In this document: one piece after another, positions 11,315 to 20,023 of the stretch
Layout of the letters: every line of letters begins with the position of its first letter
Numbering within the stretch: the first letter of the stretch is position 1
Assembly: GCF_024594815.1 (NCBI RefSeq)
Contig: NZ_JANJOU010000001.1
Span: 434,001-498,000, forward strand
Length of the DNA stretch: 64,000 nt
Direction: 5' to 3'
DNA from: Roseomonas populi
GTDB taxonomy: Bacteria; Pseudomonadota; Alphaproteobacteria; Acetobacterales; Acetobacteraceae
The notes under the pieces: generated by a model
What the model saw: only the letters and a program-made list of their open reading frames with translations
What the model was told of the DNA's origin: nothing
Databases searched by the model: none
Position numbers and translations under genes: made by a program

Positions 11315-12025
11315 TCAAAAGTTTTCCATTCTGACGTTCAGCAGGTCGTTCGCAAAAGACCTCACAATGAGAGCTTCAAGTTTCCCGATAAGCCCATCGG
11401 GCACTTGATACGCGCTCACGTAACTCGCGATGTCGTGAAGTGCTACCGCTTCGCGGACTATGCGCCTCCGCTTCTCCTCGGTACCTTGGAATTCGACACG
11501 ATTGGATGGATGGTTGACGCGCTTTATATTCTGAACCTCACCACGGTCTCTATTGAAAGCGTTGTTCATTTCCGTCCAAAGTGAGAGACGTTGTGCCTTT
11601 CCGGCGTATATCGCTCGTCCCCGGCTATCGTGAAACACGTAGATCCCGTGTGAGCTGTCCAGCCGTTTCTTCAGCCCCGTATAATACGGATGCGGACGAT
11701 CGTTCTCATCTTGACAAGAGAAGATTTGCCAACTTTTCCCCTTCCTTGTTTCTACTGCATCCAAGTAGAAGAATTCAACAATAGGTACAATCGTGTCCTC
11801 AATAAATCTTCTCTCCTTAGAGCGCGCATAGCTCTCCATCAGGTTGAAGATCTGCCTCGGCGTCAGTTGCCCTTTCCTGTAGTTGCCCAGGGCTGGTTGC
11901 GTCACACCAAGCTCTCTCGCCAAGGCTGCGTCCGTCATGGACGCCTGGCCCTTAGATATCGCGATGCGCTGCTTTATCTCCGCGAGAAGATGCTTTCCAT
12001 GCATTTGCACCGCACTCCGATCCAT
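11315..12025 (-). CDS. HTH + GIY-YIG nuclease fusion protein
   Basis: A 236-residue two-part protein. Residues about 18-65 resemble a lambda-repressor/XRE helix-turn-helix (ALARELGVTQPALGNYRKG). Residues about 120-236 contain a GIY-YIG core: HGIYVFHDSRG, then AIYAGKAQRLSLW, and a distal LEALIVRSFANDLLN segment where the catalytic Glu is expected. The Tyr pair and a candidate Glu are present. The catalytic Arg cannot be placed with confidence, because a Trp sits where UvrC-type proteins have it. Codon use and base composition are far more AT-rich (40-50% GC by eye) than in the flanking 70% genes, suggesting recent acquisition. TTG 12031 is an alternative start. The function could be mobile-element, defence or repair related; none is proven. 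Confidence 0.78.
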   Translation of the reverse strand: MDRSAVQMHGKHLLAEIKQRIAISKGQASMTDAALARELGVTQPALGNYRKGQLTPRQIFNLMESYARSKERRFIEDTIVPIVEFFYLDAVETRKGKSWQIFSCQDENDRPHPYYTGLKKRLDSSHGIYVFHDSRGRAIYAGKAQRLSLWTEMNNAFNRDRGEVQNIKRVNHPSNRVEFQGTEEKRRRIVREAVALHDIASYVSAYQVPDGLIGKLEALIVRSFANDLLNVRMENF

Positions 12026-12110
12026 AGCCAAGACAGGTCCAGTCAGCGTATTGCATCCTCATTCGGGGATACAGCGCGGAGACCTGTGCTCAGCGTTAGG
12101 ATCGGGCAGG

Positions 12111-12506
12111 CTAGCTCGCCGGCTTCCCGGGTTCCGGCGTCATCGCCTCGCCGAAATCCGCCATCTCGTAGAGCGGGCGGATCTCGACCTCGCTGGGGCC
12201 GGGCATGGGGTTGGGACAGCGGCGCACCCAGTCCAACGCCTCCTCCATGCTCTTCACCTGCCAGAGCCAGAACCCGGCGACGAGTTCGCCCGTGGCGGCG
12301 AAGGGGCCGTCGATGACCGTGCGGCTCGCGCCGTCGAAGGCCACGCGCTTGCCCTGGGAGGAAGGCTTCAGCCCCTCCCCGGCCAGCAGGATACCGGCCG
12401 CGGCCAGCTCCTCGTTGTAGCGGCCCATCGCCTCCATCAGCTCGGTGGAGGGCATGGTGCCCGCCTCGCTGTCGGCCGTCGCCTTGACCAGGACCATCAC
12501 GCGCAT
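12111..12506 (-). CDS. YCII-domain protein
   Basis: A 131-residue protein starting MRVMVLVKATADSEAG with a YciI-like dimeric alpha/beta fold (AAAGILLAGEGLKPSS, VIDGPFAATGELVAGFWLWQ, EALDWVRRCPNP). Members of this group are small, often His/Asp-containing proteins of poorly defined enzymatic role, frequently encoded with VOC proteins and sometimes with ECF sigma factors. ATG 12506 is chosen because the frame upstream reads into the preceding gene; that placement overlaps the upstream VOC stop region by a few bases and indicates an operon (VOC, VOC, YCII). No ECF sigma factor is present here. Confidence 0.85.
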   Translation of the reverse strand: MRVMVLVKATADSEAGTMPSTELMEAMGRYNEELAAAGILLAGEGLKPSSQGKRVAFDGASRTVIDGPFAATGELVAGFWLWQVKSMEEALDWVRRCPNPMPGPSEVEIRPLYEMADFGEAMTPEPGKPAS

Positions 12507-12510
12507 CGTC

Positions 12511-12987
12511 TCACTCCCCCGCAAAGGCCGCTTCCAGCGGCGCGATCTCGATCTTCACCATGTCCATCATCGCCTGCATCGCGCGGGCGGCAGCCTCGCG
12601 ATCCGGGCTCATCAGCAGTTCCGGCAGCCGCTTCGGGAAGATCTGCCAGCAGACACCGAAGCGGTCCGTCAGCCAGCCGCAGGCCATGGGCGAGCCGCCC
12701 TCGCCCAGCGCGTCCCAGAAGGCGTCCACCTCGGCCTGGTTCTCGCAGGCGACGGATAGGGAGATGGCCGGAGTGAAGCGGTGCTCCGCGCCGCCGTTCA
12801 GGCCCTGCACCTCGTGCCCGTCCAGCCGGGCGGTGGCGAGGAGCACCCCGTCCGGCCCGGCGGGGCCGCCGCGCAGCACCGGGCCGGGCTCCGCCGGGCG
12901 CCCGGCGCGGCGGAAGGCGGCGACGTAGAAGGCGATTGCCTCCTCCGCCTGCCCGTCGAACCAGAGGCAGGTCGCGATGCCTGACAT
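12511..12987 (-). CDS. VOC-superfamily protein, PhnB/3-demethylubiquinone-methyltransferase-like
   Basis: A 158-residue glyoxalase-fold protein beginning MSGIATCLWFDGQAEEAIAF. The PhnB-like signature is clear: FDGQAEEAIAFY near the start, HRFTPAISLSVACENQ in the middle, and DRFGVCWQIFPKRLPELL followed by an AMMDMVKIEI helix at the end. Proteins of this group are metal-fold homologues of glyoxalase and fosfomycin-resistance enzymes, mostly without known substrates. The ATG overlaps the stop of the upstream VOC gene (TGATG), so the two are co-translated. Confidence 0.87.
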   Translation of the reverse strand: MSGIATCLWFDGQAEEAIAFYVAAFRRAGRPAEPGPVLRGGPAGPDGVLLATARLDGHEVQGLNGGAEHRFTPAISLSVACENQAEVDAFWDALGEGGSPMACGWLTDRFGVCWQIFPKRLPELLMSPDREAAARAMQAMMDMVKIEIAPLEAAFAGE

Positions 12988-13415
12988 CAGGCGGCCGCCT
13001 TGCCGGTGGCGGCGAGGTAGCCCTGCATGTCCATGTACATCGGCTCCCAGATATGGCCGTCCGGGTCCTCGAAGCTGCGGCCGTACATGAAGCCGTAGTC
13101 CTGCTTCGCCGAAGGGTCGGCCACGCCGCCGGAGGCCGCGGCGGCGCCCACCATCTCGTCCACCGCCTCCCGGCTCTCGCAGGAGATGCAGAGGAGGACC
13201 TCGCTCGCGGCCCGGGCATCCGCGATGGGGCGTGGGGTGAAGCCGGCGAACTTCGGATGGGTCAGGAGCATCACGTAGATGGTCTCGGAGAAGACCATGC
13301 AGGCGGCGGTCTCGTCGGTGAAGTCCGGGTTCACCGTCGCGCCGATCGACTCGTAGAAGGCGATGGACCGCTTCAGGTCGGTCACGGGCAGGTTCACGAA
13401 GATCATGCGGGCCAT
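12987..13415 (-). CDS. VOC-superfamily glyoxalase/bleomycin-resistance-like protein
   Basis: A 142-residue glyoxalase-like protein, MARMIFVNLPVTDLKRSIAF at the start, with SIAFYESIGATVNPDF and the C-terminal FEDPDGHIWEPMYMD typical of lactoylglutathione-lyase relatives. ATG 13415 is preferred to ATG 13421 because a GGGGG Shine-Dalgarno lies at the right distance only from the former. It is the first gene of the VOC-VOC-YCII operon, transcribed away from an HxlR-type regulator 62 bp upstream, which probably controls it. Confidence 0.88.
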   Translation of the reverse strand: MARMIFVNLPVTDLKRSIAFYESIGATVNPDFTDETAACMVFSETIYVMLLTHPKFAGFTPRPIADARAASEVLLCISCESREAVDEMVGAAAASGGVADPSAKQDYGFMYGRSFEDPDGHIWEPMYMDMQGYLAATGKAAA

Positions 13416-13477
13416 GGACATCCCCCTTTTTTGGCGTTGCTTGAACAGGTTGCCGCGTTCAGTTATCTATTGCAACT

Positions 13478-14170
13478 ATGGAGTCAGAAAAAATAACTTA
13501 TCGGGCGGAACGGCGGCGCTGGTACGATGATGCCTGCGCGGCTGCCCACGCGCTGGACCTTGTGGGAGAGCGCTGGGCCCTGCTGGTGATGCGGGAGCTG
13601 ATGTTCGGGCCCAGGCGCTTCTCCGAGTTGCGGGCGGACCTGCCGGGGATCAGCGCGAATGTCCTGACGCAAAGGCTGGAGGGGCTGGAGTCTGCGGGCG
13701 TCCTCACCCGCTTCCGGCTGCCGCCACCCGCCTCAGCCCAGGTCTATGAGTTGACGGAGTGGGGAAAGGAGGCCGAGCCGATCTTCCAGGCTCTCGGCCG
13801 CTGGGCGGCGCGGTCGCCGCTGCACGACCCCACCCTGCCCTTCAGCGCGGCATCCCTGCTGCTCTCGCTGCGGACGATGCTGGACCCGGCGCGGGCGGGG
13901 GACATGGCGGCGCGGATTGGCCTGCGGCTGGGGCGTGAGAGGTTCGGGGTCAAGCTTGCCGGCGGGCGGATTGAGATCGCTCACGGCCTGCCGGATGAGG
14001 CGGATGCGATGCTGGAAGGCACGCCACCGGTGCTGGCGGGGCTTATCTATGGCGGGCAGCCAATGGAGGCGTTGGAAGCGGCGGGCGCCCTGCGGGTGGA
14101 GGGTTCCCATGACGTGGTACGGCGCTTCGCCACCCTGTTCCCGCTGCCGCCCAAGGCGGGCGCGGGTTAG
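13478..14170 (+). CDS. HxlR-type regulator with C-terminal sterol-carrier-like domain
   Basis: A 230-residue regulator. Residues about 18-105 are an HxlR winged helix (DACAAAHALDLVGERWALLV, RELMFGPRRFSELR, ISANVLTQRLEGLE). Residues about 120-225 resemble the SCP2-like extension seen in some HxlR proteins (SLRTMLDPARAGDM, FGVKLAGGRIEIAHG, LEGTPPVLAGLIYGG), a plausible hydrophobic-ligand sensor. It is divergent from the VOC-VOC-YCII operon across an AT-rich 62 bp gap, so it most likely regulates that operon and itself. The stop overlaps the convergent hydroxy-acid oxidase stop. Confidence 0.88.
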   Translation: MESEKITYRAERRRWYDDACAAAHALDLVGERWALLVMRELMFGPRRFSELRADLPGISANVLTQRLEGLESAGVLTRFRLPPPASAQVYELTEWGKEAEPIFQALGRWAARSPLHDPTLPFSAASLLLSLRTMLDPARAGDMAARIGLRLGRERFGVKLAGGRIEIAHGLPDEADAMLEGTPPVLAGLIYGGQPMEALEAAGALRVEGSHDVVRRFATLFPLPPKAGAG

Positions 14171-15246
14171 GGGCCGCGCCAGATCACCTCGGGACCGATG
14201 GCGTCGGGGGTGGCGCAGCCCGTCTGCACCATCGCCACCTCGAACTCGGCGCGCAGCAGCTTGATCACGTGCGCCACGCCCATGGCGCCCGCCACCGCCA
14301 ACCCGTGCAGCGGCGCCCGGCCGACCAGCGCGGCCTTCGCGCCGAGGGCGAGGGCCTTCAGCACGTCCGTGCCGCGGCGGATGCCGCCATCCAGCAGCAC
14401 GGGCACGCGCCCGGCCACCTGGCGGGCCACGGCAGGCAGGGCATCGATCGTGGCTGGCAACGTGTCCAGCACGCGGCCGCCGTGGTTCGAGACGATGATG
14501 CCCGCCGCCCCGGCCTCGATGGCGCGCTCCGCGTCGCCGGCGGTCAGGATGCCCTTCAGGAGGATTGGCAGGCGCGTGGCAGCGCGCAGGGCGGCGATGT
14601 CCTCCCAGGTGGCGGCGTGCTCGACGGCGGCGAAGATCTCGCTGGTGGATTGTGCGGGCGGCGGGGCAGCGGCGCCGCGCAGGTTCACGGCCTCCACGCC
14701 CGGGGGCAGGCGGAAGCCGGCGCGCTGCTCGCGGTTCCGCAGGCTGACCGGGGCGTCCACCGTCACCACCAGGGCGGCGTAGCCCGCCGCCTCGGCCCGC
14801 CGCACGAGGGCCAGGGTGAAGGCTCGGTCCGGCTGGATATAGAGCTGGAACCACGGCGCCGGTCGGGCGCCGGATGCGATGGTTTCCAGGGGCAGGCTGG
14901 CTTGGGCGCTGACCACCATCAGGCTGCCGGTGGCCGCGGCCGCCATGGCCGTCGCGGCCTCTCCGTCCCGGTGAAGCAGACGGTGAAAGGCGGTGGGGGC
15001 GATGAGGATGGGGTGCTCCAGCGCCTGGCCCAGCAGTTCCAGCCGGGTATGGGCACCGCGCATCGGGGCCAGGACCCGGGTGTTGAGGCGCAGCCGCGCG
15101 AAGGCGGCGCGGTTCTCCGCCAGCGTGGCTTCGTCCCCCGCCCCGCCGCCGACATAGGCCCAGGCATTCTCCCCCATGCGCTCCCGCGCGGGTGCCTCGT
15201 AGTCGGGCACGCAGACGATGCCGTCCGGGATGGGGTCGAAGGCCAT
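14167..15246 (-). CDS. FMN-dependent alpha-hydroxy-acid oxidizing protein
   Basis: A 359-residue TIM-barrel flavoprotein of the glycolate oxidase / lactate dehydrogenase / mandelate dehydrogenase family, oxidising an L-2-hydroxy acid to the 2-oxo acid. Visible motifs are WAYVGGGAGDEATL, LIAPTAFHRLLHRDGE, WFQLYIQPD, VVTVDAPVSLRNRE, LLKGILTAGDAERA, the catalytic-base loop IIVSNHGGRVLD (His near residue 254), and VLLDGGIRRGTDVLKALALG for FMN phosphate. No signal peptide or quinone-linked extension is seen. Three genes away lies an L-lactate-permease family transporter, but they are separated by the copper genes, so co-function is only suggestive. Confidence 0.92.
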   Translation of the reverse strand: MAFDPIPDGIVCVPDYEAPARERMGENAWAYVGGGAGDEATLAENRAAFARLRLNTRVLAPMRGAHTRLELLGQALEHPILIAPTAFHRLLHRDGEAATAMAAAATGSLMVVSAQASLPLETIASGARPAPWFQLYIQPDRAFTLALVRRAEAAGYAALVVTVDAPVSLRNREQRAGFRLPPGVEAVNLRGAAAPPPAQSTSEIFAAVEHAATWEDIAALRAATRLPILLKGILTAGDAERAIEAGAAGIIVSNHGGRVLDTLPATIDALPAVARQVAGRVPVLLDGGIRRGTDVLKALALGAKAALVGRAPLHGLAVAGAMGVAHVIKLLRAEFEVAMVQTGCATPDAIGPEVIWRGP

Positions 15247-15288
15247 GGGATGGGCTTAGGGCGGATGGCCGGGCGCGGGAACCACCCC

Positions 15289-15319
15289 TTGACCTTCCAA
15301 TGATGGGAATCCCCATCTG
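15289..15319 (+). promoter_or_regulatory. CueR-type promoter/operator for copA
   Basis: TTGACC (15289-15294) and CATCTG (15314-15319) are spaced by 19 bp, the stretched spacing typical of MerR-family-activated promoters. The spacer contains an imperfect dyad, CCTTCC then GGGAAT, at the position where CueR binds. copA starts 21 nt after the -10 and a CueR-like regulator is encoded immediately behind copA. The spacing and dyad are seen in the sequence; CueR control is inferred from family knowledge. Confidence 0.65.
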
Positions 15320-15340
15320 GGCGGGGAAGGAGTTCCCTCC

Positions 15341-17752
15341 ATGAGCCTTGCCGAGATCACCCGCATCACCCTGCCCATCGATGGCATGACCTGCGCGGGC
15401 TGCGCGGGCCGGGTGGAGCGCGCCCTGGCCGCAGTGCCGGGCGTGACGGCGGCGAGCGTGAACCTGGCCACCCGCCGCGCCGCGGTGGAGGGCGAGGCGA
15501 TCGAGCCCGGGGCGCTGCGGGCGGCGGTGGAGGCGGCGGGATACCTCTCGCCGGAGGAGGCCACGGAGATCGCCGTCCAGGGCATGACCTGCGCCGGCTG
15601 CGCGCGGCGCGTCGAGCGGCACCTGGCCGCCCTGCCCGGGGTGAACGGGGCTTCCGTCAACTTCGCGACCCACAGGGCCACGGTGCGGCACGCGCCGGAT
15701 GCGGTGGACCGCGCGGCGCTGGAATCCGCCATCCGCAAGGCGGGCTACGAGCCGGTGGCTGAGGCGGCGCCGGATACGCGCGAGGAGGCCGCGCCCGCCG
15801 AGGCGCGGGAGGAGGCGGGGCTGCGGCGGGACGCGATCCTGGCAATTGCCCTGGCCGCGCCGCTCTTTCTGGTGGAGATGGGCGGGCACCTCCTGCCGGC
15901 GGTGCACCATGCGATCGGCGGCAGGGCCTGGAACCTCCTGCAACTCGCACTGGCCAGCGCGGTCCTGTTCGGTCCGGGGCTGCGCTTCCACCGGATCGGC
16001 TGGCCCGCGCTGTTCCGCGGCGCGCCGGAGATGAACAGCCTCGTCGCCCTCGGCACGCTGGCCGCCTGGGCCTATTCGGCCGTGGTGGTGGTCGTGCCCG
16101 GGCTGGTGCCGGCGGACAGCCGGCACGTCTACTTCGAGGCATCGGCCGTGATCGTCGCTCTGGTGCTGCTCGGGCGGTGGCTGGAGGCGCGGTCGCGCGG
16201 GCGAGCCTCGGCGGCGATCCGCAGGCTGCTGGACCTTCAGCCGCCGGTGGCGCGGGTGGAGCGCGGCGGAGCGGAGGAGGAGGTGCCCGCGGCCGAACTG
16301 CGCGCCGGCGACGTGATGCGCGTGCGCCCCGGCGAGCGCGTGCCGACCGACGCGGTGGTGCTGGAGGGCGAATCCCACATCGACGAATCCATGGTCACGG
16401 GCGAATCCGCGCCGGTCCGGAGAAGCGTGGGCGACGCGGTGGTCGGCGGCACGGTGAACGGCGCGGGCGCGCTGCGCCTGCGGGCCACGGCCGTGGGTTC
16501 GGGCACCGTGCTGGCCCGGATCACGCGGCTGGTGGAGGAGGCGCAGGGCGGCAAGCTGCCCGTCCAGGCGCTGGCGGACCGGGTGACGCTGTGGTTCGTG
16601 CCCGCCGTCATCGGCGTGGCGGCGCTGACCTTCCTGGGCTGGCTCCTGCTGGGCGGGGGCGTGGCGCAGGCGCTGGTGGCCGCTGTCGCGGTGCTGATTA
16701 TCGCCTGCCCTTGCGCCATGGGGCTGGCCACGCCCGTCGCAGTGATGGTGGGCACGGGACGTGGGGCGGAGCTGGGCGTGCTGTTCCGGCGGGGCGCGGC
16801 GCTGCAGGCGCTGCAGGGCGTCTCCGTGGTGGCGATGGACAAGACGGGCACGCTGACGGAGGGCCGCCCGGCCTTGACGGATCTCATCCCGGCGCCGGGC
16901 TTCGATGAGGCGATGCTGCTGCCGCTGATCGCCGCCGCGGAGTCCGGCAGCGAGCATCCCGTGGCGGCCGCCATTCGCGCGGCAGCGGCGGAGCGCGGCG
17001 TCTCCGTCCCCAGGGCCAGCGACATGCGGGCGGTCCCCGGCATGGGGCTGCGCGCGCAGGTCGGGGACCAGAGGGTGGAGGTGGGCGCGGACCGGTACAT
17101 GGTCTCGCTCGGGCTGGATGTGTCGCCCTTCGCGGCCGAGGCGGCGCGGTTGGGCGAGGCGGGGCGCAGCCCGGTCTATGCGGCGGTTAACGGACGCCTG
17201 GCGGCGATCCTGGCTGTGGCCGATCCGCTGCGCCCCGGCGCCCCGGCCGCCATGGAGGCGCTGCGCGGCCTCGGCCTGCGGCTGACGATGGTGAGCGGCG
17301 ACAACCGCCGCACGGCCGAGGCGATCGCCCGCCCGCTGGGCATCGAGGAGGTGGAGGCGGAGGTGATGCCGGAAGACAAGGTGGAAGCGGTACGGCGCCT
17401 GAAGAGCGATCGCGCGCTGGCCTTCGTCGGCGACGGCATCAACGACGCGCCCGCCCTGGCGGCGGCCGATGTGGGCATCGCCATCGGCACGGGCACGGAT
17501 GTGGCGATCGAGAGCGCCGACGTGGTGCTGATGTCCGGCGACCCGCGCGGCATCGCCACCGCCATCGCGCTGAGCCGCGCCACGCTGCGCAACATCCGGC
17601 AGAACCTGTTCTGGGCCTTCGCCTACAACGTGGTGCTGATCCCCGTGGCGGTGGCCGGGCTGCTCTCCCCCGTGCTCGCGGCGGCGGCGATGGGGCTGTC
17701 CAGCGTCTTCGTCGTCGGCAACGCGCTGCTGCTGAGGGGGTTCCGGGCATGA
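15341..17752 (+). CDS. copA: Cu(+)-exporting P1B-type ATPase CopA
   Basis: An 803-residue inner-membrane pump driving cytoplasmic Cu(I) outward. Two N-terminal heavy-metal-associated domains carry GMTCAGC motifs (Cys about 18/21 and 85/88). The P-type core shows the TGESAPV actuator loop, the transmembrane CPC in [11 protein letters not shown] (about residue 456), the phosphorylation motif DKTGTLTEG (Asp about 500), [21 protein letters not shown] and the [16 protein letters not shown] hinge. C-terminal [13 protein letters not shown] is typical of copper rather than zinc/cadmium pumps. A good GGGAAGGAG Shine-Dalgarno precedes the start. It overlaps cueR by ATGA. Confidence 0.97.
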   Translation: MSLAEITRITLPIDGMTCAGCAGRVERALAAVPGVTAASVNLATRRAAVEGEAIEPGALRAAVEAAGYLSPEEATEIAVQGMTCAGCARRVERHLAALPGVNGASVNFATHRATVRHAPDAVDRAALESAIRKAGYEPVAEAAPDTREEAAPAEAREEAGLRRDAILAIALAAPLFLVEMGGHLLPAVHHAIGGRAWNLLQLALASAVLFGPGLRFHRIGWPALFRGAPEMNSLVALGTLAAWAYSAVVVVVPGLVPADSRHVYFEASAVIVALVLLGRWLEARSRGRASAAIRRLLDLQPPVARVERGGAEEEVPAAELRAGDVMRVRPGERVPTDAVVLEGESHIDESMVTGESAPVRRSVGDAVVGGTVNGAGALRLRATAVGSGTVLARITRLVEEAQGGKLPVQALADRVTLWFVPAVIGVAALTFLGWLLLGGGVAQALVAAVAVLIIACPCAMGLATPVAVMVGTGRGAELGVLFRRGAALQALQGVSVVAMDKTGTLTEGRPALTDLIPAPGFDEAMLLPLIAAAESGSEHPVAAAIRAAAAERGVSVPRASDMRAVPGMGLRAQVGDQRVEVGADRYMVSLGLDVSPFAAEAARLGEAGRSPVYAAVNGRLAAILAVADPLRPGAPAAMEALRGLGLRLTMVSGDNRRTAEAIARPLGIEEVEAEVMPEDKVEAVRRLKSDRALAFVGDGINDAPALAAADVGIAIGTGTDVAIESADVVLMSGDPRGIATAIALSRATLRNIRQNLFWAFAYNVVLIPVAVAGLLSPVLAAAAMGLSSVFVVGNALLLRGFRA

Positions 17753-18144
17753 GGATCGGGGAAGCGGCCAAGGCCTCCGGCGTCTCGGCGAAGATGATCC
17801 GGCACTACGAGGCGGTGGGGCTGCTGCCGGCGGCCGCGCGGCGGGATTCCGGCTACCGCGACTACGGGGATTCGGACGTCCACGCGCTGCGCTTCATTCG
17901 CCGCGCGCGCGACCTCGGCTTCTCCCTGGCCGAAATTGCGGGGCTGCTGGCGCTGTGGCGGGACAAGGCGCGGGCAAGCGCGGAGGTGAAGCGCTTGGCG
18001 CTGGCGCATGTGGAAGCGCTGGAGAGGAAGGCGCGGGACCTTTCCGCCATGGCCTCCACCCTGCGGCATCTGGCCGCGCACTGCCACGGCGATGCGCGGC
18101 CGGACTGCCCGATCCTGGAGGGGCTGGCGGGCGGGGGCGGCTGA
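17749..18144 (+). CDS. cueR: MerR-family copper-responsive regulator CueR
   Basis: A 131-residue MerR protein with a winged helix ([39 protein letters not shown]), a dimerisation helix, and a C-terminal metal loop CHGDARPDC: two Cys separated by seven residues, matching the Cu(I)-binding pair of CueR. The ATG overlaps the copA stop, so regulator and target form one transcript driven from the CueR-type promoter at 15289-15319. This implies a positive feedback arrangement rather than the more common separate cueR gene. Confidence 0.93.
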   Translation: MRIGEAAKASGVSAKMIRHYEAVGLLPAAARRDSGYRDYGDSDVHALRFIRRARDLGFSLAEIAGLLALWRDKARASAEVKRLALAHVEALERKARDLSAMASTLRHLAAHCHGDARPDCPILEGLAGGGG

Positions 18145-18159
18145 CCGCGCCCGCCCGCC
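18126..18159. terminator. Strong hairpin between convergent cueR and lactate permease genes
   Basis: Positions 18126-18140 pair with 18145-18159 over 15 bp with one mismatch, around a CTGA loop that contains the cueR stop codon. The hairpin fills the 21-bp gap between two convergent genes and could terminate both. No T-run follows on either side, so rho-independent function is uncertain. Confidence 0.5.
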
Positions 18160-18165
18160 GGACCT

Positions 18166-19833
18166 CTACTGGGTCAGCACCATCTCCGTGAAGGGATGCA
18201 CATAGGCCTGGAGCATCACGAAGCCACCGACGAGGCAGGCCAACGCGATCGAGTGCCAAAAGACGAAGCGGAGGATCGAGCCCTCGTGCCCGAACCAGTT
18301 CGTGGCGGTTGAGGCGACGACGATGGACTGGGCGTCGATCATCTTGCCCATGACGCCGCCCGAGGAGTTCGCGGCCGCCATCAGCACGGGGTTCAGCCCG
18401 AGCTGTTCCGAAGTGATCTTCTGCAGGTTCCCGAACAGTACGTTGGAGGCGGTGTCCGATCCCGTCAGTGCCACGCCGAGCCAGCCGAGCAGCGTGCCGA
18501 AAAAGGGATAGAGCACGCCGGTTCCCGCGAAGGCGAGGCCCAGCGTCGCGTCCAGGCCGGAGAGCCGGGTGAGCGTACCGATCGCGAGCATCGCCGAGAT
18601 GGTGATGAGCGAGAAGGCGCAGACCCGGATGGTGCGCCCGTACTCCGCGATCATCCGGCCCGGGGAGAAGCCCATGACGACGGCCGAGATGATCGCCGCG
18701 ATCAAGATGCCCGTGCCGGTGAAGGACAGCCAGGTGAAGGAGAAGACGGCGCCTTCCGGCGTCGGCCGCGGCGCGACGGGCGGCACCTTGGCGATCATGT
18801 TGTGTAGGTCGGGCACCGGGTAGTTCCAGGTGGCCCAGGGATTGACCGAGGCCTTGAACCAGCCCGTGCCCCAGATCAGCAGGATAACGCAGACGATGAT
18901 CCAGGGCGTGACCGCGGCCCAGATCTCGTCCCTGCTCGGGCGCTCATCGCTCGCGGGCGGGCGGGGCGGCATGGTCGCGGCGGAATCGTCCCTCATGCGC
19001 AGCGCGGGCGAGAGCCAGAGCTCCTTCGGGCGCCAGACCCTCATGAAGCCGATCAGGCAGGCCATGCAGATCAGGGAGGCGCCAATATCGACGATCCAGG
19101 GATTGATGTAGTTGGAGATCAGGAACTGCGGCACGGCGAAGGAGACACCGCAGACCAGGATGGCCGGCCATATCTGCACCATTCCCCGAAAGCCGGCGAA
19201 GGCCCAGATGAGCCAGAACGGCACGATGAGGGAGAAGACGGGCAATTGCCGCCCGACCATCGCCCCGAGGATGTAGGGGTCCATTCCGGTGACGCTGGCG
19301 AGCCCGGCAATCGGGGTGCCGAGCGCACCATAGGCCACCGGTGCGGTGTTCGCGATCAGCGAGAGGCCAGAGGCAGCCAGGGGCGAGAAGCCCAGCCCGA
19401 TCAGGACCGCGCCGGTGACGGCGACGGGCGTGCCGAAGCCGGAAGCCCCTTCGAAGAAGGCGCCGAAGGCGAAGGCGATCAGCAGCAATTGCAGCCGCCG
19501 GTCCGGCGTGACACCGCCGATGGCGCGCTGCAGCGTCTCGAACCGCCCGGCCGCGACGGTGAGCCGGTACATGAAGATGACGTTCAGGACGATCCAGCCG
19601 ATCGGGAAGAAGCCGCTGACCGCGCCCAGCACCGTGGCCCGGATCGACATGCCCGCCGGCATGGTGAAGACGAGGATGGCGACAAGGTTCGCCGCGATCA
19701 GCGCGATGACGGCCGCGATATGCGCCTTCACCTTGTTGGTGGCGATCAGGATGAGCAGCATGACCACTGGGATCGCCGCCGCGAAGGTCGAGAGGGCCGC
19801 GTTCCCGAACGGGTTATAGACCTGGTTCCACAT
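18166..19833 (-). CDS. L-lactate permease family transporter (LctP/LldP)
   Basis: A 555-residue inner-membrane symporter with about 12-14 hydrophobic helices. Family blocks are AFFEGASGFGTPVAVTGAVL, TAPVAYGALGTPIAGLASVT, GSDTASNVLFGNLQ and ANSSGGVMGKMIDAQSIVVA, all typical of LctP-type lactate/glycolate:H+ symporters. The start at ATG 19833 is fixed by a GGGAGGAGATCC Shine-Dalgarno; the open frame extends further upstream but is not conserved-looking. The LysR gene ends 190 bp upstream on the same strand. The local neighbours (hydroxy-acid oxidase, tartrate dehydratase-like enzyme) suggest uptake of a 2-hydroxy acid, but the exact substrate is not readable. Confidence 0.93.
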   Translation of the reverse strand: MWNQVYNPFGNAALSTFAAAIPVVMLLILIATNKVKAHIAAVIALIAANLVAILVFTMPAGMSIRATVLGAVSGFFPIGWIVLNVIFMYRLTVAAGRFETLQRAIGGVTPDRRLQLLLIAFAFGAFFEGASGFGTPVAVTGAVLIGLGFSPLAASGLSLIANTAPVAYGALGTPIAGLASVTGMDPYILGAMVGRQLPVFSLIVPFWLIWAFAGFRGMVQIWPAILVCGVSFAVPQFLISNYINPWIVDIGASLICMACLIGFMRVWRPKELWLSPALRMRDDSAATMPPRPPASDERPSRDEIWAAVTPWIIVCVILLIWGTGWFKASVNPWATWNYPVPDLHNMIAKVPPVAPRPTPEGAVFSFTWLSFTGTGILIAAIISAVVMGFSPGRMIAEYGRTIRVCAFSLITISAMLAIGTLTRLSGLDATLGLAFAGTGVLYPFFGTLLGWLGVALTGSDTASNVLFGNLQKITSEQLGLNPVLMAAANSSGGVMGKMIDAQSIVVASTATNWFGHEGSILRFVFWHSIALACLVGGFVMLQAYVHPFTEMVLTQ

Positions 19834-20023
19834 GGATCTCCTCCCGGGGACCGGCGGGTTGCGGGGCGTCGCGCGTGGCGGCCGCCGGTCCCGTTTGCGG
19901 GGAAGCTTATCGGAAACCCCATGTTTTGGAAGCAGAACGGGATGGGTGCTTGCGCCTGCCAGAACCTGCGCCGCTACCACGCTTCCGCAGCAGGAAACCC
20001 GGGGGCGCCGAGGGTAACAACGC

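Noticed and set aside
13733-16957. A 1074-codon open frame on the minus strand
   Set aside because: It runs antisense through the HxlR gene and copA and out of frame through the oxidase, with Arg/Pro/His-rich composition and no recognisable domain. High GC keeps antisense frames open.
19834-20023. Sigma-54 promoter before the lactate permease
   Set aside because: TGGCAGG with a downstream GC is present on the minus strand, but the spacing is 9 instead of 10 bp, which abolishes sigma-54 recognition.
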